A stretch of 64,000 bases of DNA from Candidatus Scalindua japonica (GCF_002443295.1 NZ_BAOS01000045.1:1-64000), one strand, 5' to 3'. Counted from the first letter of the stretch, positions 38,259 through 47,353 are shown. Made by a program: numbers and translations. The notes: generated by a model not told the origin, from the sequence alone.

Positions 38259-38289
38259 CTCCCCTCTCTCTCTTTCTGGGAGAGGGGAG
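38259..38289 (+). terminator. hairpin between the tetraheme and heptaheme cytochrome genes
   Basis: Arms CTCCCCTCTCTC and GGGAGAGGGGAG pair (11 of 12) around a 7-nt loop, with no U-tract. The element resembles a dispersed CTCTCCC/GGGAGAG repeat and may act in mRNA processing or partial termination. Confidence 0.5.
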
Positions 38290-38390
38290 ATTGAATGTGG
38301 GGCCTGCTGTTAGGATATGCTGCTGAAGTTAGAGTTCGCCCACAATATAAGTACTATCTTTCTTTAAACATAAGAGGAGGAAATCATAAA

Positions 38391-39401
38391 GTGGTATCAT
38401 TGTCAAAGTCAACGTTAAGGGTATCTAAAGATAGTAAAATTCGTAAGCTTGTTGTATTAATATGTTTCGTTTCATGTCTTGTTTTCATATCTTCAATTTC
38501 ATCAATAAATAACGCTTTTGCTCAAGAAAATAGTGACTGTATGGAGTGCCATACAGATCCATCGGCGGTAGATTCTAAGGTAAGGGTGGATCACGTAACC
38601 GGTGAAGTAGAATTTGTATCAATGGTTGTTGATGAAAAAGAATACCATGCATCAGCTCACGGTGGTGAGGATTTCTACTGTATCGACTGTCATGCAGATT
38701 TAGAGGATACAGAAGGGGAACATTATCCTAATTTGAAACCGGTGGATTGTGTGACGTTCTGTCATGATGACCCTGCTGCAACATTTCTTGAGGGTAGTCA
38801 TGCGAGTTTAATGCAGGAAAAAGGAGTTCAGCTGCCTACCTGTAAGTATTGTCATACAGGTCAAAAGTCTAAGATGAATACTCCTCGGGCTGATAATCTG
38901 GAGCATAGGGGAGACACTATAGAAAAATGCGGAGGATGCCACGAGAGTTATTATAGATCATATCGCAATAACCTCCACGGTCAAGTTACTGCAATGGGGC
39001 ATTTGGGCACAGATATAGCAACATGTGTCGATTGTCACGGGCAGCATACCATACTTAATTCGTCAGACCCGGAGTCTACATTAGGACCGGAGAATGCAAA
39101 GGAGACGTGTGGTAAGTGTCATCCTGGGGCTGGGGACAGTTTTGTTAAGCATGTCGCGCATCCTGGATACAAAGATATTGGATATTATAAGTCTGCATTG
39201 GTAGCTCTTAAGAACATCAGGAAGGACCCCGGGGAAATCAAAGCAATCGTGAAGAGCCCGCAGACATTACTAACCGTGCTATTTCTGGCTTATGTGGGTC
39301 TTTTAGTGGTAACGTTTATACAGTTTGGTACTCATATGCTTTTCTCGTGGCTGGCATCAATACTAGACGATCGAAAGGAGGGGGGTGCTGATCATGGCTA
39401 A
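38391..39401 (+). CDS. membrane-anchored heptaheme cytochrome c
   Basis: The 336-residue protein has an N-terminal signal (ending NNAFAQ), heme motifs CMECH (50), CIDCH (97), an expanded CVTFCH with three intervening residues (120-125), CKYCH (151), CGGCH (180), CVDCH (212) and CGKCH (240), then a C-terminal membrane helix (about 290-318). GTG at 38391 is chosen because GAGGAGG lies just upstream; a longer frame from 38295 has no RBS. It overlaps the next gene by 8 bp. With the following cytochrome b it forms a probable quinol-oxidising pair, parallel to kuste2855-2856 of Kuenenia, which could pass electrons to the tetraheme protein and hydrazine synthase. Confidence 0.88.
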   Translation: MVSLSKSTLRVSKDSKIRKLVVLICFVSCLVFISSISSINNAFAQENSDCMECHTDPSAVDSKVRVDHVTGEVEFVSMVVDEKEYHASAHGGEDFYCIDCHADLEDTEGEHYPNLKPVDCVTFCHDDPAATFLEGSHASLMQEKGVQLPTCKYCHTGQKSKMNTPRADNLEHRGDTIEKCGGCHESYYRSYRNNLHGQVTAMGHLGTDIATCVDCHGQHTILNSSDPESTLGPENAKETCGKCHPGAGDSFVKHVAHPGYKDIGYYKSALVALKNIRKDPGEIKAIVKSPQTLLTVLFLAYVGLLVVTFIQFGTHMLFSWLASILDDRKEGGADHG

Positions 39402-40302
39402 TAGCACTACAACGTTAATGCGATTTGGTAAATTTCATAGATTTGGCCATACGCTAACAATAATAAGCTTTTTTGGGTTAGTGCTGACAGGTATGCCGTT
39501 GGTGTTTAAGGATTACGCATGGGCTCAATGGTTGTACGGCCTGATGGGAGGTTATCCTACGGCTGGTAATATTCATAGGATATGTGCGCTTATTACTTTT
39601 TTTGCGGCATTTCTTCATTTTGCATATCTTGCCTTTGAGACATTAATAAGGAAGGATAAGGGTATCTTCTGGGGGCCGGACTCTCTTTTGATACAACCAA
39701 AGGATGTGTTGCATATATTGGGAGATATCTTGTGGTTTTTCAGGCTGGCGAAAAGGCCGAAGTTTGAAAGATATATTTATTGGGAAAAATTTGAATATCT
39801 TTCGCTAATGTGGGGTACGTTGGTTATGGCGGTTACGGGTTTTGCTCTCTGGTTTCCTGTGCAAACAGCGAATCTGGTGCCTGCCAGCATTGCGACATAT
39901 GTTGATATCCCAAGTATAGCACTGGTTGCTCATAGATACGAAGCGTTGCTGGCGGCAGGTTTTATCTTTTCAATTCATTTCCTGCATACACACATGCTTC
40001 CTGAAAATATTCCAACAGATGAGGCAATGTTTACCGGTAAAATTGATGAGGCGCATGTTAAGCATGAAAGAGGTGCTTATTATGAAAGAATGAAGGAAGA
40101 GGGTCAGTTAGAGAGTCTGAGGGTTCCGGCATCTTCTGCCGGTGCAAAATTTGTTTCCAGGTTAATGGGAGTTCCGCTTCTTGCTGTTGGGTTGCTGATG
40201 GTAGGGTTTATGCTGTCATCCGTAGTATGTTCTCTGGCATATCTTTTTGTGGAATTAACTAAAAACCTCCATTTTGATATATTTAGTATATTTGCTTTTT
40301 GA
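39394..40302 (+). CDS. membrane cytochrome b subunit (cytochrome b561/formate dehydrogenase gamma-like)
   Basis: The 302-residue protein has about five membrane helices and conserved His in RFGKFHRFGHTLT, GNIHRICALITFFAAFLHFA, VAHRYEALLAAGFIFSIHFLHTH. These histidines would bind two b hemes on opposite membrane sides. It should oxidise or reduce quinone and connect to the heptaheme protein encoded immediately upstream. The ATG at 39394 has GAAAGGAGG upstream and overlaps the previous stop. Confidence 0.87.
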   Translation: MANSTTTLMRFGKFHRFGHTLTIISFFGLVLTGMPLVFKDYAWAQWLYGLMGGYPTAGNIHRICALITFFAAFLHFAYLAFETLIRKDKGIFWGPDSLLIQPKDVLHILGDILWFFRLAKRPKFERYIYWEKFEYLSLMWGTLVMAVTGFALWFPVQTANLVPASIATYVDIPSIALVAHRYEALLAAGFIFSIHFLHTHMLPENIPTDEAMFTGKIDEAHVKHERGAYYERMKEEGQLESLRVPASSAGAKFVSRLMGVPLLAVGLLMVGFMLSSVVCSLAYLFVELTKNLHFDIFSIFAF

Positions 40303-40348
40303 TAATATAGAATGCTGTTTTCCTTCTTTTTTTTGAGGATGATTCTGG

Positions 40349-41737
40349 GTGATTAGTAGGGTGTTAATAACAGATGACGAAGAGCGTACGATTCGCAATA
40401 TAAAGGTTATATTTGATGAGCTCGAAAATATCGAGATTGTTAAAGCGCAAGACCTGACTTCTATTGTGGATTTTGTTGAGCGTGAAAAACTTCATTTAAT
40501 TATTACAGACCTGAGAGTGCCAAAGATGGGCAGGCTGGAATTTCTTAAACAGATTAAGTCTATGGATACTGAGCTGCCTGTGATTGTTGTTACTGGAGAT
40601 GATTCCATTGAGACAGCTGTAGAATCGATGAAAGAGGGTGCGTTTGATTATATTGTAAGGCCGTTTGAAGGTGAATCTCTGTCTGTTGCTGTTGATAAAG
40701 CGCTTAAAATGAGATCTCTTGCTATGGAAAACAGATATCTTCGTAAAGAGTTGGAATCTCATTACAATTTCGGCAATATTATAGGTAATTCGCCAAAAAT
40801 ACTGGAGGTTCTTTTGCTTGCAGGAGACGTTTCCCGGACTGATTCAACTGTGTTTATTTGCGGAGAAAGTGGCACCGGGAAAGAGCTGGTAGCCCGGGCA
40901 ATTCACTTTAATAGTTTGAGGAAAGGTGGCCCGTTGATATCGATTAACTGTGCCGCGTTACCTGAAACATTGCTGGAAAGCGAGTTATTCGGTTTTGAAA
41001 AGGGCGCATTTACTGGTGCAGAGCAATGCAAAAAGGGACGATTTGAACTGGCTAATAGTGGGACGTTGTTTCTTGATGAAATCTCGGAGATGAACCCTAT
41101 TGTGCAGGCCAAGGTACTGAGATTGATAGAAGAGCGTGAATTAGAAAGGCTGGGCGGATCAGAAACTATAAAAGTAGATGTAAGGATAATTTGTGCCAGC
41201 AATAAAAATCTTGAAGAATATGTTAAAAATGGTCAATTCAGGGAAGACTTATACTATAGATTAAATGTGTTTCCCATAGAGATGCCACCCCTCAGGGAAA
41301 GACCTGAGGATGTTTTACAGTTGGCGCGGAGCTTTGTCTCTCAGTTTTCTGAGAAGATGGGCAAGTTGTCTCTTCGGATGTCTAAGAATGTTGAAAACCT
41401 ATTGATTTCTAGCAAATGGGACGGTAATGTAAGGGAGCTGAGGAATTGTATTGAAAGGGCTGTTATATTGTGTAAGGGGGATATTATTACAGAGGATCAT
41501 CTTCCTGTTTCGTTAGTTAAGGAGTCTATTTCAAGTTGTGGGCATAGTAAGGATAAGTCATGTCAGATGATGAATATTGATTTGCCGCCAGAGGGTATTT
41601 CAATAGACGAGTTGGAAAAACATCTGGTTTTGCAGGCATTGAAAAAAAGCAAGAATAATAAAACTAAGGCGGCTAAATTGTTGGGGCTTAGCAGAGGAAC
41701 ATTTAGATATCGGCTTGAAAAATATGCTAATAACTGA
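40349..41737 (+). CDS. NtrC-family sigma-54-dependent response regulator
   Basis: The 462-residue product has an N-terminal receiver domain (Asp9/Asp10 acidic pair, phosphoacceptor Asp54 in IITDLRVPKM), an AAA+ central domain (Walker A GESGTGKE at 172-179; sigma-54 contact loop GAFTGA at 219-224) and a C-terminal Fis-type HTH (KAAKLLGLSRGTFRYRLEKY). It starts at GTG. No histidine kinase gene is adjacent. It sits directly upstream of a sigma-54 promoter for the hydrazine synthase genes, so it is the prime candidate activator of that operon. Confidence 0.93.
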   Translation: MISRVLITDDEERTIRNIKVIFDELENIEIVKAQDLTSIVDFVEREKLHLIITDLRVPKMGRLEFLKQIKSMDTELPVIVVTGDDSIETAVESMKEGAFDYIVRPFEGESLSVAVDKALKMRSLAMENRYLRKELESHYNFGNIIGNSPKILEVLLLAGDVSRTDSTVFICGESGTGKELVARAIHFNSLRKGGPLISINCAALPETLLESELFGFEKGAFTGAEQCKKGRFELANSGTLFLDEISEMNPIVQAKVLRLIEERELERLGGSETIKVDVRIICASNKNLEEYVKNGQFREDLYYRLNVFPIEMPPLRERPEDVLQLARSFVSQFSEKMGKLSLRMSKNVENLLISSKWDGNVRELRNCIERAVILCKGDIITEDHLPVSLVKESISSCGHSKDKSCQMMNIDLPPEGISIDELEKHLVLQALKKSKNNKTKAAKLLGLSRGTFRYRLEKYANN

Positions 41738-41821
41738 TAATAAATAATTTGACATTCAATCTTTTCTTTGGTAGTTTGCTGACAGATTGAAGTAATGATT
41801 TGGTAGAATTCAGCCACTTTT

Positions 41822-41833
41822 TAATACGTATTA
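41822..41833. promoter_or_regulatory. 12-bp perfect palindrome, candidate enhancer site
   Basis: TAATACGTATTA lies 80 bp upstream of the -24/-12 element, in the range used by NtrC-type activators. Only one clear copy is seen, so the assignment is tentative. Confidence 0.35.
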
Positions 41834-41913
41834 TTGGTATAGTCACAAATGATTTTGTAACAAGCTTCTGCGGTTTATTGGCTTATGTAGTTTGTTTTAG
41901 TGGGATGGTATTA

Positions 41914-41929
41914 TGGCACGCTATGTGCA
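41914..41929 (+). promoter_or_regulatory. sigma-54 promoter of the hydrazine synthase operon
   Basis: TGGCACGCTATGTGCA matches the -24 (TGGCAC) and -12 (GC within GTGCA) elements, with exactly 10 bp between the GG and GC. Transcription would start near 41940, about 60 bp upstream of the Cys-rich gene. A sigma-54 activator gene ends 176 bp upstream. Confidence 0.75.
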
Positions 41930-41999
41930 TGTTTTCACATTGATTCAATAGTGTTGTTCAATATATTATGGAAAACGAAATTTGAAAGGGGGTGAAGAT

Positions 42000-42578
42000 T
42001 TGAGTACATTAAAAGGAAGTTTTGGAAAGATTTTGTGTCTGGCTATACTTGTGTCAATGTTTGCGCTGATAGGTGGGCAGTTTACAGTTGCTTCTGCTGA
42101 AAAGGGCGGGCCTTGTCCGAAGAAAGTTAACGAGCTTTTGTATTGGTGTACAGAATGTAAGGAGATATTTACCTGGAGTGAATGTGGTAACCTGAAATAC
42201 ATCTGGAATAGCAAAGAACATAAGGCTGGTGAAGAAGTTGCTAAACATAAGATGGTGAAATCCTGGTCATGTATCAGGACAAGATATAATTGCGTTAATG
42301 ACAAATGCGAGAATTCTAAGGCTTGCTACGCATTTAATATCGGATTTTGTGAAGTTTGCAATGATGATTTGACAGGTACTGCAATCAGGGCAAAATTAAA
42401 TTTTGGTTGTAAGAAGTGTGGCAAAGAGTATGGCGAGCCAGGTGCAGGCCATGAGATCGATCATAAAAAAGAGTATGCTGAGCATTTGCTTACATTTGGT
42501 AAGTGTGAAGATTGTGGTGAAGAACTTGAAACTGTTTGTAAAATGTCTGGTACATGTCCGCATGAACCAGATTTTTAA
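42000..42578 (+). CDS. exported Cys-rich zinc-ribbon-like protein, first gene of the hzs operon
   Basis: The 192-residue product starts at TTG (42000), five bases after AAAGGGGGTGA. A signal peptide (about residues 1-33, ending ASA) leads to a body with Cys pairs WCTECKE, CVNDKCENSKAC, CEVCNDD, CKKCGKEYG and CEDCGEE. The last two read like rubredoxin or zinc-ribbon knuckles. There is no CXXCH heme motif. I do not recognise a named family. Its place, 39 bp ahead of hzsBC behind the sigma-54 promoter, suggests a role in hydrazine synthase assembly, for example zinc delivery, since the alpha subunit is known to bind zinc, or redox help for heme attachment. That role is inferred. Confidence 0.75.
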   Translation: MSTLKGSFGKILCLAILVSMFALIGGQFTVASAEKGGPCPKKVNELLYWCTECKEIFTWSECGNLKYIWNSKEHKAGEEVAKHKMVKSWSCIRTRYNCVNDKCENSKACYAFNIGFCEVCNDDLTGTAIRAKLNFGCKKCGKEYGEPGAGHEIDHKKEYAEHLLTFGKCEDCGEELETVCKMSGTCPHEPDF

Positions 42579-42617
42579 TGTAGTAATTTTATAATTTTAT
42601 GTTTTTGGAGGTGAAGA

Positions 42618-44690
42618 ATGAAGAAAAAGGCTTGGATATTGGGATTCCTGAGTGCGGGAATACTAAGCTTGGCGCTGGTTCAAAGTGCTGGTGCTGGCTT
42701 TATACAGGGCACAAGGGTAAGGACAGAGCATCCATCCCCATTCCACGTAGCAGTTTCGCCTGATGGAGGTCAGTTGGCCCTCTGTAATCAGTCGGGACAT
42801 AGCGTGACGTTTGTTGATGCGAGGTCAAGAAAGGTGACCGGAGAGGTGCCTGTACAGGTACAGCCGGAAGCTAGTGTTTATACACAGGACGGTCGCACTT
42901 TATATGTCTGTAATGCTGAAAGTGACACTGTTTCCGTTATAGATGTAAGTAATAAGGCTGTTGTTAAAACAATTAAAGTTGGTGACTGGCCTTGTAGTGT
43001 AAAGTTGTCAAAAGACGGATCAAAGGCTTATGTATGTTGTTCAGGTAGTATGTGGAATACGGTAGATATTATCGACACCGCTATGAACAACAAAGTAGGT
43101 GAAATCAGAACTACTGATTACGGTCCAAGAGATATCGCTATCTCACCTGATGGAAAAACTGGTGCTGTAATCCTGGATACAACAGGTAAGATCAACAGGG
43201 GTGTTGATTTCGTTGATCTTGCAACAGGAAGGGTTATTGAGCACAGAAATATCTATCAGAGTTGTAACCTGAGGGGTGTAGAGTACACACCTGATGGAAA
43301 GTACGTTCTTGTCACAATGGAACAGCCAAAGAACTGGTTGCCTGTTTGTGAAGCAGAAAATGCTCAGATTTTCTCTAACAACCTTGCAGTTGTAGAGACA
43401 AAAAAAGGTGGTAAGGTAGCAAGTATGCCGCTTGATGAGCACAACAACTATGACGGAAATCCATATGGTGTAACAGTATCACCAGACGGAAAGTATGCTT
43501 TTATAGGTGTTAGAAGTATGCACAGGATAACAATTCTTGATCTGGAAAAGCTGTTGGACATCGTTGTTTCAAGCACACAAGAAGAGCTTGACGATATGAA
43601 GAATGACTTGACTCTTATGATTGACTATCTGGTAGACAGAGTAAATGTTGGTCTGGGTCCAAGTTCAGTTGTTCTTTCACCGGATGGTAAAACATTGTAC
43701 ACTGCTAACTATTTCACAAACAGTGTATCAGTTATTCAGGTAGGTGAAGAGCCTGTAGTAATAGCTACAATAAAAACAGGTCCTGATTGGGAGCCACTCG
43801 AAAGAGGTGAGCCTTTAACAGTTCCAGAAGTACATTACAGAGTGAAGCACTCTCCATATAAGAGTGAATTAGTACGATATGGACAGTTTTTGTTTAATGA
43901 AGCATCATGGACGCTGCAGGGTGAGTATTCATGTGCAAGCTGCCACTATGAAAGAGGTCAGACAACAGGCACGATCTGGGACCTTGGTGATGAAGGTTGG
44001 GGTAGCTGGAAGAACACGAAGTACATCAGGGGTGGAAGATATCTTCCTCCGTTCAGACACGAAGGTTTCACAGGACATCCTGATGAAATCGTTGGTGCAA
44101 CATCATCAATTGACAGGGTATGTGGTCGTGACCCTGGATTTGTGTTCAGAAGTGAGAATTTCTCTCCTGAAAGACTTGAGGCTTTGATTGCTTACATCAG
44201 GTCTTTAGAGTTCACAGGAAGTCCGTTCAGAAATGATGATGGTTCGTTGACTGAAGCTCAGAAAAGAGGATGGAAAGTATTTAGTGATCCAAAGGTTGGT
44301 TGCATAGAGTGTCATCCTGGAGATCCTAAGAATCCAAGGGCTCTGTTTAGTGATGCTCAGACTCATGATGTCGGAACCGGAAGAGTCGGTAGAGATGGTT
44401 TCAGGACAACACCTGGAGCTGTTTTTAATACTACTGTTCTTGAATCAGGTGTAGAGCCTTATAGTGAAGAGTACGATGTGCCAATTATCGGACTTGATCT
44501 TGTAAAAGAGTTTGATACTCCAACATTGAGAGATATCTACGCTTCAGGTACATATTTCCATGATGGTAGTGCGCAGACTTTGATGAATACTATTGACAAC
44601 ACTTGCACAACAAAAGACATGCATGGTATTACATCACATCTGTCTAACCAGGAGTTGCAGGATCTTGTGGAGTTTATGAAGGCTTTATAA
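42618..44690 (+). CDS. hzsBC: hydrazine synthase, fused beta-gamma subunits
   Basis: The 690-residue exported fusion has a signal peptide (about residues 1-26). A seven-bladed YVTN/NHL-type beta-propeller (about 30-385; blades such as VAVSPDGGQLALCNQ, YTQDGRTLYVCNAESD) is the beta subunit. From about 415 a diheme cytochrome c peroxidase-like gamma domain follows, with CASCH (439-443) and CIECH (562-566). In Kuenenia these are separate genes (kuste2859 and kuste2860); the fusion is known from Scalindua. The gamma subunit houses the heme that makes hydroxylamine from NO; the alpha subunit condenses it with ammonia to hydrazine. RBS GGAGGTGA supports the ATG. Confidence 0.95.
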   Translation: MKKKAWILGFLSAGILSLALVQSAGAGFIQGTRVRTEHPSPFHVAVSPDGGQLALCNQSGHSVTFVDARSRKVTGEVPVQVQPEASVYTQDGRTLYVCNAESDTVSVIDVSNKAVVKTIKVGDWPCSVKLSKDGSKAYVCCSGSMWNTVDIIDTAMNNKVGEIRTTDYGPRDIAISPDGKTGAVILDTTGKINRGVDFVDLATGRVIEHRNIYQSCNLRGVEYTPDGKYVLVTMEQPKNWLPVCEAENAQIFSNNLAVVETKKGGKVASMPLDEHNNYDGNPYGVTVSPDGKYAFIGVRSMHRITILDLEKLLDIVVSSTQEELDDMKNDLTLMIDYLVDRVNVGLGPSSVVLSPDGKTLYTANYFTNSVSVIQVGEEPVVIATIKTGPDWEPLERGEPLTVPEVHYRVKHSPYKSELVRYGQFLFNEASWTLQGEYSCASCHYERGQTTGTIWDLGDEGWGSWKNTKYIRGGRYLPPFRHEGFTGHPDEIVGATSSIDRVCGRDPGFVFRSENFSPERLEALIAYIRSLEFTGSPFRNDDGSLTEAQKRGWKVFSDPKVGCIECHPGDPKNPRALFSDAQTHDVGTGRVGRDGFRTTPGAVFNTTVLESGVEPYSEEYDVPIIGLDLVKEFDTPTLRDIYASGTYFHDGSAQTLMNTIDNTCTTKDMHGITSHLSNQELQDLVEFMKAL

Positions 44691-44706
44691 AATTCATTAA
44701 TATGGT

Positions 44707-44734
44707 GATAGTCTCAGCTGTTAAGGAGACTATC
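44707..44734 (+). terminator. intercistronic hairpin between hzsBC and hzsA
   Basis: Arms GATAGTCTC and GAGACTATC pair perfectly over 9 bp around a 10-nt loop. There is no U-tract, so it is more likely an mRNA-stability or processing element that sets subunit ratio than a full terminator. Confidence 0.55.
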
Positions 44735-44810
44735 ATCAGTTGTGGATTCAACGTAAAAAGACTTATTAGTGTTTCATTTTAATATTAAAAGGAAAGGAGT
44801 AAACCAACTT

Positions 44811-47234
44811 ATGAAGAAGGGATTTTTGAAGTCTATGGCCCTGGTTGGTGTTGTTGCTATATGGGGGCTGTTCAGCAGTGCCGACTCCCAGGCTCAAATC
44901 ATGACAGGTGGAGCTAAACCTGGCAAGGCGATCTGGGGAGACTACTGGGGTATGGCTAGAGAAATTCAGGGTGAGGTTGATACTGTAGTTTTCACTCAGT
45001 CTAAGCCGACAAGCGCTGGAGACCCATATCACCAATACCCTAATTATGTTTCTAATGATAGCAGGATTGTATCATACAACACGAAGACAAGAAGCTTGAA
45101 AGTTCTTACAAAGGACTTCAAGAGCGCTTTCGATCCATGTCTTTATTGGGATTGTAAGAAGTTAGCATTTGCAGGAGTTCACAAAAACGGTGGCGGTTGT
45201 CAGATTTGGGAGATAAACATTGACGGTTCAGGTCTCAGGCAGTTAACTGATGCCCCTGGTACATCAAGAAGTCCTCTCTATTATGCAGCCGGAGCTATTG
45301 AAGAAGGTAAAGGTAGAGTTATATCTAGAGACAGATACTTCGAAGGTGACTGGAACCATCGTGGTGATGTTGATAAGTTAGGTTTCCTGATGCTTGCTTA
45401 CTCACCTGACGGTGCAAAGGATGAGTTTGGTAGAGATCATAACTTTGACATCTACAGACTTGATCCTCAGGGTGGAAAGTCTATGGATAGAATCTGTGGT
45501 CATTTACTGGTTGGACTTACTATGCCAAACGTTGATACTGTTATGGACAAAATTACTTACAATGCTAGTTCGAATTTTGATCCTACATTAACACGTGACG
45601 GTAATATTATGTTCAGCAGCACACAGGGTAATGGTACTCATAACAACTCCAAGGGCAGTACATGCCTTCTCGTAGATAACTGGGATGGTTCATATCCAAG
45701 ACATATCTATGGTAACGAGGTTGATGAGCAGCCAAATGATCCTAAGGTTTCGGCTAGAGAGGCTTCAGATGGATATGTTTATTACATCGAGGCATTAGAC
45801 TGCAATTCTGGTATAGGTAATCTTGCAAGAGTTAGCTGGACTACTCCGCATTCTAAGACTCAGTCAAGGTTGAACCATGATGGAAGACTTTACAGAAGTC
45901 CACATCCAATGCCAGACGGACGTTTGATGGTGTCTTCTGCTGAAAGGCAGGATTTTGGTATTTACTACTTCTGTGCTGACAAAGGTACTGTATCTGAGTT
46001 AGTATATGATGATCCTGAGTGGAACGATCATCAGCCACAGCCAGTTTATCCACGTTACAAACCAAGATGGATAAACTCCTTTACAGCTGGAGCTGAATTT
46101 GGTGTTACAACAGTGACCTATCAGCCGTTTGACCAGGTTAGGGTTGAAGGATATCCTCACTCATGGAGTACAACAATATGTTTTGATACAACTTTGACAA
46201 ATCTACCAATTGGTCCTTATCCTCATCAGAGGGCAAAGGAAGTTGCACATGGTGACATCAAAGCTGTCAGGGCATTAAATGTAATCCTCCCGGATGAGCC
46301 TGATCCTAAGAGATATCTTCAGGGTGCTGGTGCACACCTTCTTGGTGGCGCTAAGTCAAGTACTAACTCTGGATCGTCTTTTTCTCAGAGGCGTATGTTC
46401 GGGTATCAGTATGTAGAAGATGATGGTTCAGTTGTGAGTTCACATCCTGGTGATGAAGCTTATTGCTGGCAGATTCTGGATGATAATGGTATGTCAGTTC
46501 AGACTCAGTTGTCATGGGCATATGTAAGACCATATGGTGGCAGAATATGTACTGGATGTCATTGGGGTTCTTATGATAAGAAGGGTTATTTGAACCTTCA
46601 CACAAAAGCACTTTATAACTGGTGGTTCAGTGACCTGAGCCATTATGATTCACCATTTATGTGGGCTAACTTGAGAGTTGACAAAAATGGTAAATATGCT
46701 GGTGTGAAACATGGTGAAGACGTAGTTGTTCCTGCCGATGTATATTACGGTGGTGCTTCAGGTACTACTTCAGCAGCAGTTGAAGGATTGAACATTGATA
46801 AGTTGAGAACTGTTGACTTCAGAAGAGACATTCAGCCGATCATTGACGCTAAATGTGCTTCTTGTCACAATTCTTCTCAGTCTCCTAATCTGAGTGGAAG
46901 TACTGATCTGGTATCTGTTGATGGCATAGCCGCTTTCAGCAAATCATATAACAGTCTTCTGGCTCCTCAGAGAGGTAGAGACACTAACATCGGTGGTAAG
47001 TATGTTAACCCAAGTGCTGCTATAAACAGTCTTCTAGTCTGGAGACTTTATGAAGAAGAACTGTCACAGTTCGCACCAAGGGCTAATCCTATGCCTGTTG
47101 CAGGAAGGGTTATGCATAACAAAATCTTAACACCAGAAGAGAGATACTTATTTGTTGAATGGGTAGACATGGGTGCACAGTGGGACAATATTCAAGGTCC
47201 TGACCCATACCCAGGATATCGTGGTAACAAATAA
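44811..47234 (+). CDS. hzsA: hydrazine synthase alpha subunit
   Basis: The 807-residue exported protein is almost the same length as the Kuenenia alpha subunit (kuste2861). A signal peptide (about residues 1-29) is followed by a six- or seven-bladed propeller region, then a middle domain with CTGCH (580-584), just after SWAYVRPYGGRI, and a C-terminal domain with CASCH (682-686). The alpha subunit holds the heme/zinc site where hydroxylamine and ammonium combine to hydrazine. ATG at 44811 is preceded by GGAAAGGAG; a GTG at 44769 is in frame but has no RBS. It closes the hzs operon before a strong terminator. Confidence 0.96.
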   Translation: MKKGFLKSMALVGVVAIWGLFSSADSQAQIMTGGAKPGKAIWGDYWGMAREIQGEVDTVVFTQSKPTSAGDPYHQYPNYVSNDSRIVSYNTKTRSLKVLTKDFKSAFDPCLYWDCKKLAFAGVHKNGGGCQIWEINIDGSGLRQLTDAPGTSRSPLYYAAGAIEEGKGRVISRDRYFEGDWNHRGDVDKLGFLMLAYSPDGAKDEFGRDHNFDIYRLDPQGGKSMDRICGHLLVGLTMPNVDTVMDKITYNASSNFDPTLTRDGNIMFSSTQGNGTHNNSKGSTCLLVDNWDGSYPRHIYGNEVDEQPNDPKVSAREASDGYVYYIEALDCNSGIGNLARVSWTTPHSKTQSRLNHDGRLYRSPHPMPDGRLMVSSAERQDFGIYYFCADKGTVSELVYDDPEWNDHQPQPVYPRYKPRWINSFTAGAEFGVTTVTYQPFDQVRVEGYPHSWSTTICFDTTLTNLPIGPYPHQRAKEVAHGDIKAVRALNVILPDEPDPKRYLQGAGAHLLGGAKSSTNSGSSFSQRRMFGYQYVEDDGSVVSSHPGDEAYCWQILDDNGMSVQTQLSWAYVRPYGGRICTGCHWGSYDKKGYLNLHTKALYNWWFSDLSHYDSPFMWANLRVDKNGKYAGVKHGEDVVVPADVYYGGASGTTSAAVEGLNIDKLRTVDFRRDIQPIIDAKCASCHNSSQSPNLSGSTDLVSVDGIAAFSKSYNSLLAPQRGRDTNIGGKYVNPSAAINSLLVWRLYEEELSQFAPRANPMPVAGRVMHNKILTPEERYLFVEWVDMGAQWDNIQGPDPYPGYRGNK

Positions 47235-47287
47235 GAATCGATTTTAGATTCAGGAAAAGTGCTTTTTTTTGAGCATTTAGTTAGTTT

Positions 47288-47332
47288 AAAGCTGGCATAG
47301 TAGGAGTTTGAAAACTATGCCAGCTTTTTTTT
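47288..47332 (+). terminator. rho-independent terminator after hzsA
   Basis: Arms AAAGCTGGCATAG and CTATGCCAGCTTT form a perfect 13-bp stem around a 13-nt loop, followed by a T-run. It ends the hydrazine synthase transcript. Confidence 0.9.
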
Positions 47333-47353
47333 ATTTATATTTACTAAAATCAC

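Noticed and set aside
38295-38390. Longer N-terminus of the heptaheme cytochrome from ATG 38295
   Set aside because: No RBS there, and it would put 32 residues before a normal signal peptide; GTG 38391 has GAGGAGG upstream.
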